Below, piece by piece: positions 39,284 to 50,339 of a DNA stretch of 64,000 nucleotides. Origin of the DNA: Spirodela intermedia (lineage: Eukaryota; Streptophyta; Magnoliopsida; Alismatales; Araceae); the NCBI GenBank assembly GCA_902729315.2, contig LR746280.1, forward strand, positions 805,001 to 869,000, written 5' to 3'. Each line of letters opens with the position of its first letter. Position 1 is the first letter of the stretch. The position numbers were made by a program, and so were the translations under genes. The notes below the pieces were generated by a model. It was not told where the DNA came from. It did not search any database and was given only the letters and a program-made list of their open reading frames with translations.

Positions 39284-39778
39284 CTAATTGTAGTGCGTTC
39301 TCTGCCATTGCTCCAGCGACGGAGCTCCGGAGGAGAGCGGGGCGGCGGCGGAATGATCGGCGGGGTCGTTCGAGGGCCGGAGGGAGCTGAAGAAGAGGTG
39401 GCGGTCGGGGACGGGCTGGATCCTCGGGATTTGGAGTGGCGGCGGCGCAGAGGCTGCGGGGGTGGGGGGCGGCGGAGAAGCGGCGGCGGAGGGGGGGACG
39501 GCGGCGGCGGCGGCGGAGCTGCGCTTGGAGGAGGTCTTGCGGGTGGCGCCGCCGACGGGGACCTTGCGGAGGGCGCCGCCCTTTGTCCAGTAGCGGCGGC
39601 AGTCCTTGCAGAAGTGGCGGGGCTGGGAGAGGTTGTAGTTGTTGTAGTAGCAGAACTTGGTGTTGGTCGATTCGCACCGGGGGCACTTGAGGTGCCTCTC
39701 CTCCTGCGGGAACTGCGGTGCCCCGTTGACCGCCAGCTGGAATGCGGCCGCTCCCCCGTTGACCGCCGGATCTTGCAT
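39284..39778 (-). CDS. Dof-type zinc-finger transcription factor
   Basis: One intronless frame of 164 aa. The Dof domain (about residues 28-80) has the CX2CX21CX2C zinc ligands C32, C35, C57 and C60 in [20 protein letters not shown] and [16 protein letters not shown], and binds AAAG cores. The basic tail after the finger reads [10 protein letters not shown] where most Dofs have NVPVGGGTRK, so two near-invariant positions differ (N to K, G to A). The rest is Ala/Pro-rich low-complexity sequence, and the protein is shorter than most Dofs. The MQDP start resembles the Arabidopsis DOF3.1/DOF1.7-like group. Very high GC content sets it apart from its neighbours. It lies between UBP6 and the KH gene on the same strand. 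Confidence 0.93.
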   Translation of the reverse strand: MQDPAVNGGAAAFQLAVNGAPQFPQEERHLKCPRCESTNTKFCYYNNYNLSQPRHFCKDCRRYWTKGGALRKVPVGGATRKTSSKRSSAAAAAVPPSAAASPPPPTPAASAPPPLQIPRIQPVPDRHLFFSSLRPSNDPADHSAAAPLSSGAPSLEQWQRTHYN

Positions 39779-39958
39779 CTCCCTTTCTCCCTTGTCTACG
39801 ACCTTCCTCTGCAGGATCTTCGTCTCTCCCTCTCTCTTCCTCCGGCGGCTGAGGTCAGCTTTTAAAGGCGGGGGCCGGGTTGGGCTCTGATCGGGCCAAG
39901 ACGGAGAGACAAATTAACCCGAAAGAACCAACAAAAAAGCAGTAGAGACAGAACCAAA

Positions 39959-39989
<31 letters not shown>

Positions 39990-40633
39990 AGAGAACCAGG
40001 GGATATCGTACCCAGGTGATATATCAGAGAGACAAGAAGAGAGGATGACGCGGGGTTTTTCTTCCTGAACTTCTTATTCACCGCCCCTCTCCGCCCCTTT
40101 CCTCTCTCTCATCCTCTCTCCACGGCGGCAGCGGCGGCGACGGCGGCGGAGACCTCTTCTCCCCCAAAACGCGACTCCCCCCAAGGAATTCCTCGGCCGC
40201 CCCTCCAAAGATCGAACCCGACTTATTTCGTAAGTAACCATCCTCGATCGTCCGATGGACCCGAAGCTTATCTGATTAGAGCCGTACAGAGAAGATAGTT
40301 AACACCTCGATTAGATCCGGGGAGCCAATGACCTGGGCCCGGCTCGGGCCGAGCTTTAATGAGCCTGCTGTAGCCCAGACCAACCCGGCTGCCGTCAGTT
40401 GGGCACCACCCCGGCTTCAAGAACTGGGCCGCCAGAACAGCCCAGGAAAAACACGACCGGCCCAATGGGCCTTCCACCGCCAAAGGGGAGTCTACAGTAA
40501 GAATGTTTCATAAAACAGGAAGAAAACAAGGCTGTTTCAACGACGACACGAAATACGGAACTTAACGCCCACACGGAGGAGACACAAGAAATGGAAACCA
40601 CGGTAGTAGCTAGCTTTGGAGTACGCAGCAGGG
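39779..40633. promoter_or_regulatory. Dof upstream region with GA tract and GC-rich leader
   Basis: (GA)n lies at about 39960-39991. A CGGCGG-type triplet run lies at about 40121-40150. GA tracts are common in plant core promoters and bind BPC/GAGA factors. The KH gene stop is at 40634. No additional gene is visible. Confidence 0.5.
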
Positions 40634-43600
40634 TCAACTCTGAGGGGCAGCAGCCTTGGTGGCTCCACCGGGAACAGCCGGTGCAGTGTCGTACGATCCA
40701 TGACCACTGCCGCCGGCTTCACTCTGTGGCTGAGGATAAGCTCCTCCGCCGCCTCCCCCGCCCCCGCCATAAGGCTGTTGGTAGTGAGCTTGAGGCGCGC
40801 CGCCGCCGTAGGATTGCTCCGACTGTGCCGGAGCCTGCTGCTGATAACCAGACTGGGCCGGTGGTGGGGGAGGATAGCCGGGCTGAAAGGGGGCTTGAGT
40901 CTGCGGCGTGTTGTGTCCATAGCCCGCCGGAGCTGGGGCGGCGGATCCGTCGTGAGATGCCGCTCCATAGCCGTAGCTCTGGTGCTGATCATACCCGTTT
41001 GGCTGCTGCTGAGTGTAGCCTCCTGCTTGCGCTGCCGCTGCCGCCGGAGGAGCGCTGTAGCCATCTGAATAGCCACCATCTTGGGAGTAACCCTGGGCCT
41101 GGGGGTGCGAATAACTTGATGAATTGTAGGAGGCCTGCGCGCCGTAGTTGGAAGCCTGGGGCTGCCCGTAGCCGTAGGCTCCCCCATCGGGAGCGGAGGA
41201 GGCCGGTGGTGGCGGCTGTTGTTGCTGGTTGTAGTAGTCGTACCCGGCACTGGGCGTAGTCTGCTGGCCGGCGGCAGAGGAGGTCTGGTCCCAGTAGCCG
41301 GAGTATCCGCCGGCGGCAGGCGGCGGCGGGTAGCCGGGGTAGGCGGGCTGGGATGATGCATTATTATACTGCGTCGGTGGGCCGGCGTATGCGCCAGGCT
41401 GCATGTAGCCATAGCCAGACTGCTGCATTGGTGGTGGCCCGGGGGGGCCGCCGCCCCAGCCCGTGGGAGCTTGTTGAGGAGGGTGGTGGTAACCTTGCTG
41501 AGGATATCCTCCCCCAGCAGACGGATTTCTAACCCGATTCTGCGAAGAGGCAATTCATCAAGGAAGAGGAACTGCCTACAGATCCATAAATGGAAAAGAT
41601 AACTTGTGTGAAGCAGAGCAGTATTATATAACAAGGCACGAGGATCACTAGAACTGGAAAGAAGAGATGAAATCGAGGGTTCAAATCTTTTCGCTGCTTC
41701 ACATGCTATAAAGGGACACCGACTTACCCACGGGCGGTGCAGGACATGTTTCATGCAACATCGGCGGGACGCCGGGTCCTCCTCTTAGCCCGAAATAAAC
41801 GAGGGAAGTAAATACAAGCTGTGTAAAACGAGGGGAGTTTTGGAATGCTTCTGTTGATTCACAGAGGGCCCAGGATTTGATGGATAAATGGACCCGAATT
41901 GGCAAAGAACTGATAGCAGAAGAGAACAGGAGATTGAACCATGACTATACCGAATTCGGAAAATATCTACCCCCAAGCAAAATATAGGACGTTTTAAATA
42001 ACCAGGACTCTTTTCGGTAACAGGATGGATGTAGTCACTGATTCGGAACCTGTCATGCATGAAATGATGTTTCATATATTCCCTCCAGATATTAGTTAAC
42101 CAGCTCATCAGAAGACCAAACACCGGAAATCTAGGACTAGGAAGCCGCGGGCCTAATAGAATGATAGAAAAAACCATAAAAACAGGATAAAGATCACAGA
42201 AAGAGAGCACGGTACGGTGTAAGGTACTGATACAGAATATCACCTATGGACATACTGAACAAGCATCTTTAGGCCATACATAATAAATTTAAGAGAGCCT
42301 GAAATAAATAAAAAATATCGAGATGTTTCAGACTGAACCCTTTCCAATTGAGAACCAAAGAAATTAAAATGACCTAAAAGATCAACTAAAATACAAGAGT
42401 AATAATACAATTATAAAAATACGTCGGCAGAGACTGGATTATTTTCCATGGTTATGTAATTTCCCTTGAAAAAACTGGGTCTTGGAAAATAATGACCGGC
42501 ATTAACCAGGTATTAAAAAAAAAGACATTCTTCTCACTAACAACACAAAATAAACATGAACGATCAGATTTATAAACCAAATGTATCTTAGGGCAACATC
42601 CAGAGAACAACCGGCAGATAGCAATAGGAAGTAGGTACACAAAATATTTAACATGCTCGTCAAAAGCTTTACAGAAGAATGGGCAAAGCACTTGAGGAGG
42701 CATCCAAATACTGAGGTAAAGAATAAAAATATACTCTGTAATGTTACCAGTCTACATAATTTTTTTGTTTTAGGACTAACAGCAGACCAACCCAGTATAC
42801 CAATTCTTCACGACGGTCATCCAGATTGAGCAGGTATCCAGGATTTGACTGAGACTGATAAGATGATGTAAGATAGTGCTGGCCAAAATTGACTGGCCCC
42901 GCAAAAAAAGATTGGTTGAGGGAGAAGAGTAGGAAAAATACATCTTAAAAAGCAAGTTAAAGCTGATTTTCGAAGGATCCTACCAACGGGATAAAGCTAA
43001 AGCCAGGTTTGTGCAGCTCTCCTGTATGTGGTCCCGTGTGTGTTGATTGGGAAGGAAGTGAGAGGGAAGGGGTGAGGGTTGAAATAAATCCCAACAGACG
43101 TCTTTTCAGCCCACGGCCCGCCGGTCTTTCTCCTATTGAAGGTCCAACTGTGAGAAAAATTTACTGGTTTCCAACTGTCTCAATTGGTACACTATTTTCT
43201 CAGGGGCAGACACTGATTCACCATCAAAACAGATTGGAAACCCTGAATTCAATACTTAATCAGGCTATCTTTCCAACAAATGACCGAAGAACAGAGAGCA
43301 AACGCCATACCCATCTACTCTGTGAATCTTTCCTTAAAACAGATCCAACCATACAGCCTAATAGCAAAAAAATTGTGAAATGGGCACGTGAAAACCATAC
43401 AGAATTAGTTTTTTACAAGGTTGTAGAGAGAAAATGAATCGTATCATTCTCCAAAAAGAAACTCGTGTAAAAAGCTCTCACATGCCTCAGAACAGATCTA
43501 TCGAAAATTTAAGTGATAAGAGAATTAATTTTACAATTTCAACATAAGAATAATAAGCAGCAGCGTAAAATGGATTAAACCACTAATTAGGGCAACTGCA

Positions 43601-46600
43601 GAAACGCAGAACATATGTGGAATGATGATAATTGAATCATAAGCGTATCTAAGTGTCATTGAGATTTCAAAACACTCATGCGCACAATATACGAGAAATA
43701 TTCTGTACCTTCATAACTCAGTATGCATTACATATTTGGGGATCTACTAGCAGATGTTAAAGAAAATTAACCATATAATGACGGTTAGATAGTTACACCA
43801 CTGTTATAAATGGAGAGGAGCCCCTTTGTCCTAATTAGCCCTTGGTATTTTAAAAAGTTCATGCGTAGATATCCAAAAAAAATGCAAAGAAAACTAAAGA
43901 CAGCTATCTTAGAGAACATAATATCGACAACAAATATTCCGAAAGAACCTATAAACAGGCTACATAAAATGAGATGCTAACATTAAATACTTCCACAAGA
44001 TTCCAGCAAAAATTGGAAATCTGGGTAAATACCGGATCTTAATTTGGAGAAATGAAAATAAACAAAAGAACCCAGCCATTCAGCGAATTTTAAGCCCTGC
44101 AAACTGTTTGCCTCAACAGTGTACTGCAAAAAGTTTACATATATAGAAAGAGCTAGGAGATGTATATTCATATGTCTAGACAGGCGGTAAAACATAAACA
44201 AAACATTCTACAACTTTACAGAATTCAACAATTAATGTTTCACAATAAATATTAACAACGATGAGGATGAGGAAACTTAAACATAGGCCGTACAATAAAA
44301 TGACCGCAAGCTTATTTGACGAAAATAACAGTTCATTTGGAAAGAAATATCAATCATGTACAGTTCAAGTGGCAAAAAAACATTGAATGTCAGTTCAACT
44401 GTCAACATTAAAAACATCGTACAGTTTGTATACAAATATTTGCACATGGACGAAAATAATCAAACAAAACTTAATAAACCCTCTGCATGAAACTGATTGC
44501 ACACGTCAAAAGCTAGAACTGAGGGAAATTAAAATGTTCTAATCGGGGAAAAATCAACAATCAGAAAAAATAAAATAAAAAGGAATCCAAGAAAAATGCA
44601 GTTCCCAGTACTTGCAAATAAAACAGGTATCTATCTAGTAGCCAAATTGAATTAGTAATCTTTCCAGTGGCCGAGGCTTCATAGTTTTTTTGCTAGAAGA
44701 AAAATACAAGCCATAATGTAATTGACGCACAGAAGAGACTTAAGACTTTCTTCACAATGAACACCAAATATTAATAGAAGCATTCCAAAACTGGTCTTTA
44801 AGCGAAGAACATTTAAAGAGAAAAGCTTAAAAAAAGATCGTAACCTGAAGAGAGATCGACCGCAAAGAGCTTAGGAATGATAGTACAGACCATTTTAGAA
44901 CTGAGAAGTCTATTAAAACAAGTAGAAGATAGCAAACCGCATCGATGCAGTTGTGATATAAGCATCCCATGTACCTCACTGATGACTTCATAAACTAATT
45001 GTTTGGCAGATTCAATCTGTTCCTTAGTACCATCAATCTGCACAGTTCTTTCAGCTGAGTTGTCACCAGGGGGCAGATGCAATGGTATTACCTGAAGGAC
45101 AAAACCAATGGCAACTGAAAACAACAGACAGACACATGGAATTACCATTAAAAGAAAAAAAAATCTTTTCACACCTGAATTCGAGCCCCTGACTTGGCCT
45201 GCATGTTTTTTATTGATTCACCACCTTTTCCAATAACCAACCCAACCTACATGACGAACAAATGAAATAATAAGAATGTGTGGAAAATGGGAAACCAACC
45301 GAATCCCTACAATCTATGAAATCACTGACTTTGTTGTTTGGAACTTTCATTATAAACTGCTCAGACCCAGCTTGCACACCAGCAAACTTTCGACCTCCAG
45401 CTGCACCAGAACTCCCAACTTCGGCCTGCAAAGGGAGCACCAAAAGTTGGACAAGTAGATTTTGCATAGTGACTCAGTCAAAATCTCTAGGGACAATCAT
45501 CTAAAGCAGCCTCTGAGATAATGCATCCCACATTGGGAATGATGCATTTCATGGATTGATCAAGGAAAAGATCTTGAATATAAAATTTTGCTTAAAACTC
45601 GAATACCTCCTGAAGCACATCATTCACTAACTGTTCCGCCTTGTTGACCTGCTCAGCAGTTCCTGTAAGTTCAACAGTTCTTGTTTGAGAGTATGGATCA
45701 GCATCAGCATCTCTCGTGACTTGAATCTTTGCTCCTGATTGCAGCTGAAGATATTTGATGGTCTCTCCACCTCTCCCAATAATAACACCGACCTGAAAAA
45801 GTCAATAACTGGCGCTGTGAAGAGACAATAGCTACCAAAATCAGCCAGAATGTCATACGCGAGAAAATACAATACCCTGCCATTCGGAATTTGGATCCTT
45901 TTGTTCGTACCCGCGTAGCCATGGGTTGCAAATGCCACGGAGTTACTAGAGTTGGCTTGAGAATTCGTTTTTTGTTGACCCGAAGCATGATGCATATGTG
46001 AACGGTCTGTTGTCATTAGATAGAAATAGATAAAAATTAAATTCTACAGCTTGAATAGTGATAATCGTACAAAATGTTTATGATACTCCGACTGAGACAA
46101 TCAAATGACTATAAAAATTGGATGGAAATCCTGGATTATTTAACAAACTGTACTGATACAAAGGCCTTTTTGGATCATCTTTAATATCCTCCCAATTTAC
46201 GAACTGTGAGAAGGTGATGAATAATCATCTGCTTCCGGAAGAAATCAAATAATTTATTGGGAATCCTCGTTCTTTTCTCTCTGAAAAATGTTCATAACTT
46301 CATCTGGGCTCAAAACCAACTAAGTGGTCCATAGGAAATCATAATTTTTTTAATAAAAAACAAATGTCTATTTTGTCCCTTCCAGGGATCAGGCAATAAA
46401 GAAATGGTCGATGTATTCAATGTAATTACGTATTTTCAAAATAACGTCTCAATTCATCCTATCTCATTAAATATGGTAAATCCGAAGGATGAACCGGGCA
46501 TGGACAGTTCCAATAAGATTTCATTCTACAACAAAAATCCATTTTCGGATTAATTTTCATCTGTTCTATGACTCAAACAAGGGGGAAACACGTTACACCA

Positions 46601-49017
46601 CAATTCTGAATGGGAAGAGAGATTTCAAGAAATGGCAAATCTATTCACTCTATCAATAACCGAGCCGGATCTTGTGTATCACAGGGATTTTTTCATCTTT
46701 ATTGATTCCCACGGATTAAAAAACTTCAGGAATAGGGTATTCAACTCCAGAGATGAATCGAAAAAGAAATCTTTATTTGTTTTACAACTGATTTTCTATG
46801 AAGAGAATTAATCTTTTTTTTACGACGGATTAGAGAAAAGTGAGCCAAGATCTGTGGCAGGAATTATTAGGAAGATCAACGCTCAAAATAGTGGTAATTT
46901 TAAGCAACAACATAATGGTGGCAGTCGATATGTATTGATTGATCAGAAATATAATTCAAATCCAATATAGTACCAACGATACATAAGAATTTTATTGAAC
47001 TGATTCCTTTTACTGAACAGATCCGATTGCAGCCAAGAATATGGAATTCAAAAGGCCCAAATAGGAAATGATCCTCAGAATCACATAACTACACAGAAAT
47101 ATACGATCAGCCAACATTTGTCGAATCTGAAAAAGAGTCAGACAAAATGGCGTGATCATCTTTTTTCTCGAACTGAGAGATCCACCAATTGGGATCTTGA
47201 TGCCTACACATACAAATGGCCCAATGGGAAAACTAAGTTCCAGGAATATTTTGGAACATTTCGTCTCTGAATAAGGGAATCGTTTTATAGTAGTGTTTGA
47301 TCAATTACAGATTAATGAATATTCGATTCATTATTCCAAGGCCATCAATAGAGAAGATTTTTCAAAGTCGCTTCGTTTCTTACTGTCCAAGACGGTTTTT
47401 TCTTAGAGTATCGGAAATACCCGTATTCATAGGCGCGAGATTCACGTATATAAACTGAATGGTACAAACGATCAACTTTGCAATTAGTTGTTATGTTCCA
47501 TAGGTGTTCAAATCTTTCATGTGAAAAAATCCAACCCTTCGCAATGGATGATCATGATGCTTTTCAAAGACCGAAATTCTTCATAAATTGAAGAACAATA
47601 TCATCATTTTCGTTCAATAAGATACTAAAGCCAATGACTGGCCCATTCTAGATTAGAAGTAATCGCAGAAAAGTGACTTGCTGAAAAAATTACACAGAAT
47701 CAAGTATAAAGAAACCTTCTAAAGGAAAAAAAAATCAAGAGCAGGAAGGAAGGAGGACCAGATTTTTCCTGAAAAAATATTTCCGTTTTCATGTTAGATG
47801 GGATGACTCTTTGAATCAAAGAATGCCACTAACATCAAGCTATATTGTCTAGTGCTTGGACTACTTAAATATAACAGAAATTTCTATATCCTTAATTCAA
47901 TGAGGAGAGATGATCTAGATGTATTGTTGATTCAAAAGGATCTATCTCTTAGAGGATTGATAACGGGAAGTATTCGTCACAGAACAGGTTTGTATCTCTA
48001 TAAGATAAGATGAAAAATCTATTATACATCAAAAAATATGTATTTCATTGCCCAATAAGAGTAAACAATCTGAAACTGATAGAAGATACATAAAAAAAAT
48101 CTCAATGAGAATCCTTCTGAGAAACCCATTCCACCATGTAGCTCTATGCTTCGGAGTGAAGATAAAAATTAAAATGATCGTTTGTTTCAGAATATATTCG
48201 CCATATGGAAAAGCACTTAGGATGACTCGTAGAATAGTATCATATATACAGTCTACACTGTGAAAAGTTAGTTGTTGCAAGCATGATCCAATTGAACAGC
48301 TCGTAACAGGCAAATTTATCTAAGCAGCACGTTCAAGAAAAAAAATGTGCGAGAAGAATATTCAAAGCACAAATATTGCTTAAGCCTTCTAACTTCTCAC
48401 TAAAAAACCTAACATGTTAAACAGCCAGTAACAAGAACTAGGAGCTTAACCACAAATTAACAGCACGCGCACAGGAGAAACCACGGCAATCGATTAGGGA
48501 ATAGGCGAGCACAGAAAAATTTCATGGAAGCAACCATTGAAAAAGAAAAGCCCAAAGAGCAAAATTCTTGGTCATCATGAACACCATGAACAAGCCAGAC
48601 ACCTCAGATAGAGAGTAACTAACGGATCACATCGATCAATTAGCACCCGAATTATCAGAAATACTGACACTAACCGTTCGCAGAAGATCCGAAGCCTCTT
48701 TCGCCCGCATCCTCCCCATTATCACCGTTCTCCACACGCGGGCGCTTAGCCTCGGCGTCGCTTAAGAGCCGGGCCGCGATCTCCTGCGCCCGCTGTTTGG
48801 CAAGCTGGAACCCATCCAGCGGCGGGGGAACACTATTGTACGATGCTGGAGGAGTCTCTGCGGCGCGAGACACCGAAGACGGCGACACGATTGGCGCCGA
48901 AAAACCGGTCGCGCGGCGAGTGAAAGGAGGGGTGACGGCATCCTCCGGGGACGCGCCTTGGTCATCGTACTTACGCTTGCTTTCCGATCGGGAAGAAAAC
49001 TGGTTGTCATCCGCCAT
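40634..49017 (-). CDS. Two-KH-domain RNA-binding protein (FUBP-like) with prion-like tail
   Basis: Seven exons (48675-49017, 45876-46006, 45607-45792, 45330-45425, 45175-45246, 44975-45091, 40634-41539) join to 616 aa. The N-terminus ([19 protein letters not shown]) includes a helical [20 protein letters not shown] segment. KH1 has [16 protein letters not shown] (GXXG at about 164-167). KH2 has [16 protein letters not shown] (about 258-261) and ends [10 protein letters not shown]. Residues 316-616, one exon, are Tyr/Gly/Pro/Gln-rich (repeated YGY, GYxQ, PPPP and poly-G), a prion-like disordered tail. The architecture matches plant KH proteins related to FUSE-binding proteins, which bind single-stranded RNA or DNA in the nucleus. 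Introns 1 (2.67 kb, holding plastid DNA) and 6 (3.4 kb) are very long. The final acceptor is CGCAG|AATCGG; the start is supported by family similarity. Confidence 0.94.
41540..44974. other. Large intron 6 of the KH gene
   Basis: This 3.4-kb AT-rich intron lies just before the exon for the low-complexity tail. It contains a 142-codon plus-strand (antisense) frame at 43009-43437 with no recognisable domain. I see no other gene or mobile-element domain. Confidence 0.5.
46080..48245 (+). other. Plastid DNA insertion (NUPT): ycf2 piece joined to ycf1 piece
   Basis: Translating the plus strand gives degraded plastid Ycf2: MNNHLLPEE at about 46220, then a SIHPIS block (about 46450), [21 protein letters not shown] (about 46650), [13 protein letters not shown] (about 46740), IVVI-like and NNIM blocks, and PILF-like repeats to about 47670. 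From about 47700 the similarity switches to the 3' part of Ycf1: [10 protein letters not shown] (about 47797), [13 protein letters not shown] (about 47910) and a block with KNMYFI-type similarity to about 48240. Many stops and indels show both parts are dead and old. The insertion sits in KH intron 1, antisense to the gene. Left and right limits are approximate. Confidence 0.88.
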
Positions 49018-50335
49018 CGTCGCCCTTCCGTCCTCGCCCTTGAATGACGGGGAAGATGAGAAGAAAGCTACTGGTTCGGAAAAACCCTAGCAACAAACCC
49101 TTCCCGATCGAGTTTGGGGACCGCTTTATACTTCAATTTATCAGCTAACCCTGCATATAAATAATTAAAAAAAATACTCTGCTTCTTGGTGCCTCTCAGC
49201 GGGCCGGCCCACCCCGACAGCTCGGCCCGAACTTCCCCTTCGCTACTGTTGTAGATGCTATGGTGGTGTCTGGACCTTCTCCACGCCCAGATCCTCTTGG
49301 CACTTCTGCAAGCCAGCTTGACCCTGATCTTCACTAGCACATGATGACTGCTAGGGAGCACGATCCGTGGCCACATTTACGAGCTTGATGGCGTGCTACT
49401 TCAGTATAATGGTGCAGTCCTTGTCTAGTATAATGTGTGGTCAAACTAGTGTTTGATATATGGTAGGATAGTATGATCATTATAGAGATCACTCTCAATA
49501 ACTTGCAATTGTATATGTTTCTGAAAGATTATCTTCAAGAGGAATGGGAGTGCAATCAAGAAGAGGCAACATAATCATTGTCGTCGTCGTCGTCATCATC
49601 AACATCATCATCGTCATCATTGTCATCATCATCATCATTGTCATTAGTGAATAGTCATTGAAGGTAGCATTCTATGGAGGTTGAGAGTGAATGTTGTCAT
49701 TGACTAATTCAAATCAATTAGGCAAACAAAAGGCCAAAGAGAGAAGGGAGGGAGTTATAATTGACCCCCATCCATTTTTATCTCTCTTCCTCTCTCTCTC
49801 TTTTGCCTTTCTCTCTCTCCTCTTCTCCTATTTGAAGGAGAGTATCAGATAAAGGCATGATGATGTGGAGAGCTTTGAGAGGTGGTATGTGGGGGAAGCT
49901 TGCATTGATGAGAGAAGAAGAGGGTAAGATTCTCACTTCTTCCATTTTGCTCTCTCTCTCTCTTGCTACCAATAATGGAAGACATTTAGCATCAAGTGTA
50001 GAAACAAAAAATAGATATTTCGAGAGACTTTATTTTATAATAATTCTTCCACCAAATAAATATATTTATCTTTTTGTGTAGATGTAGGGGGATCTTTCCA
50101 ACTCTTGTTATATCACTAGTTCGTGCCTTTTCATCTATATATAATGTTGTCACCTTTGCTATCTTACTTTTTTCATTTTAACATATTTATACTTAGTGGG
50201 TAATGCATGTGATTACTCTTCAAATATAAGTATTCGTATCATTCTATTTTGTTAACAACATTGGGTCTCATAACTTAGTTAGTATTATTTTATTAAGTTT
50301 AAAAAAACTTATTATGTTTGGTATTGTAAATATGT
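49018..50335. other. KH promoter flank and repeat-bearing spacer
   Basis: The first 300 bp are GC-rich and probably hold the KH promoter and leader. A TCG/TCA triplet array lies at about 49573-49650, and CT/GA runs at 49785-49825 and 49950-49962. No gene is visible; AT-richness rises toward the copia remnant. Confidence 0.45.
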
Positions 50336-50339
50336 CAAT

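Noticed and set aside
39263-39865. 200-codon plus-strand Gly-rich frame
   Set aside because: It is antisense to the GC-rich Dof exon and has no domain.
40537-41754. 405-codon minus-strand frame
   Set aside because: This is the wrong frame across the KH tail exon. The correct frame is fixed by the 41539 acceptor, the upstream KH exons and the Tyr/Gly/Gln-rich translation.
43009-43437. 142-codon antisense frame in KH intron 6
   Set aside because: There is no domain, no splice context and no neighbouring exons on that strand.
48048-48263. 71-codon frame near the end of KH intron 1
   Set aside because: It falls inside the decayed ycf1-like part of the plastid insertion and is not in the Ycf1 frame.
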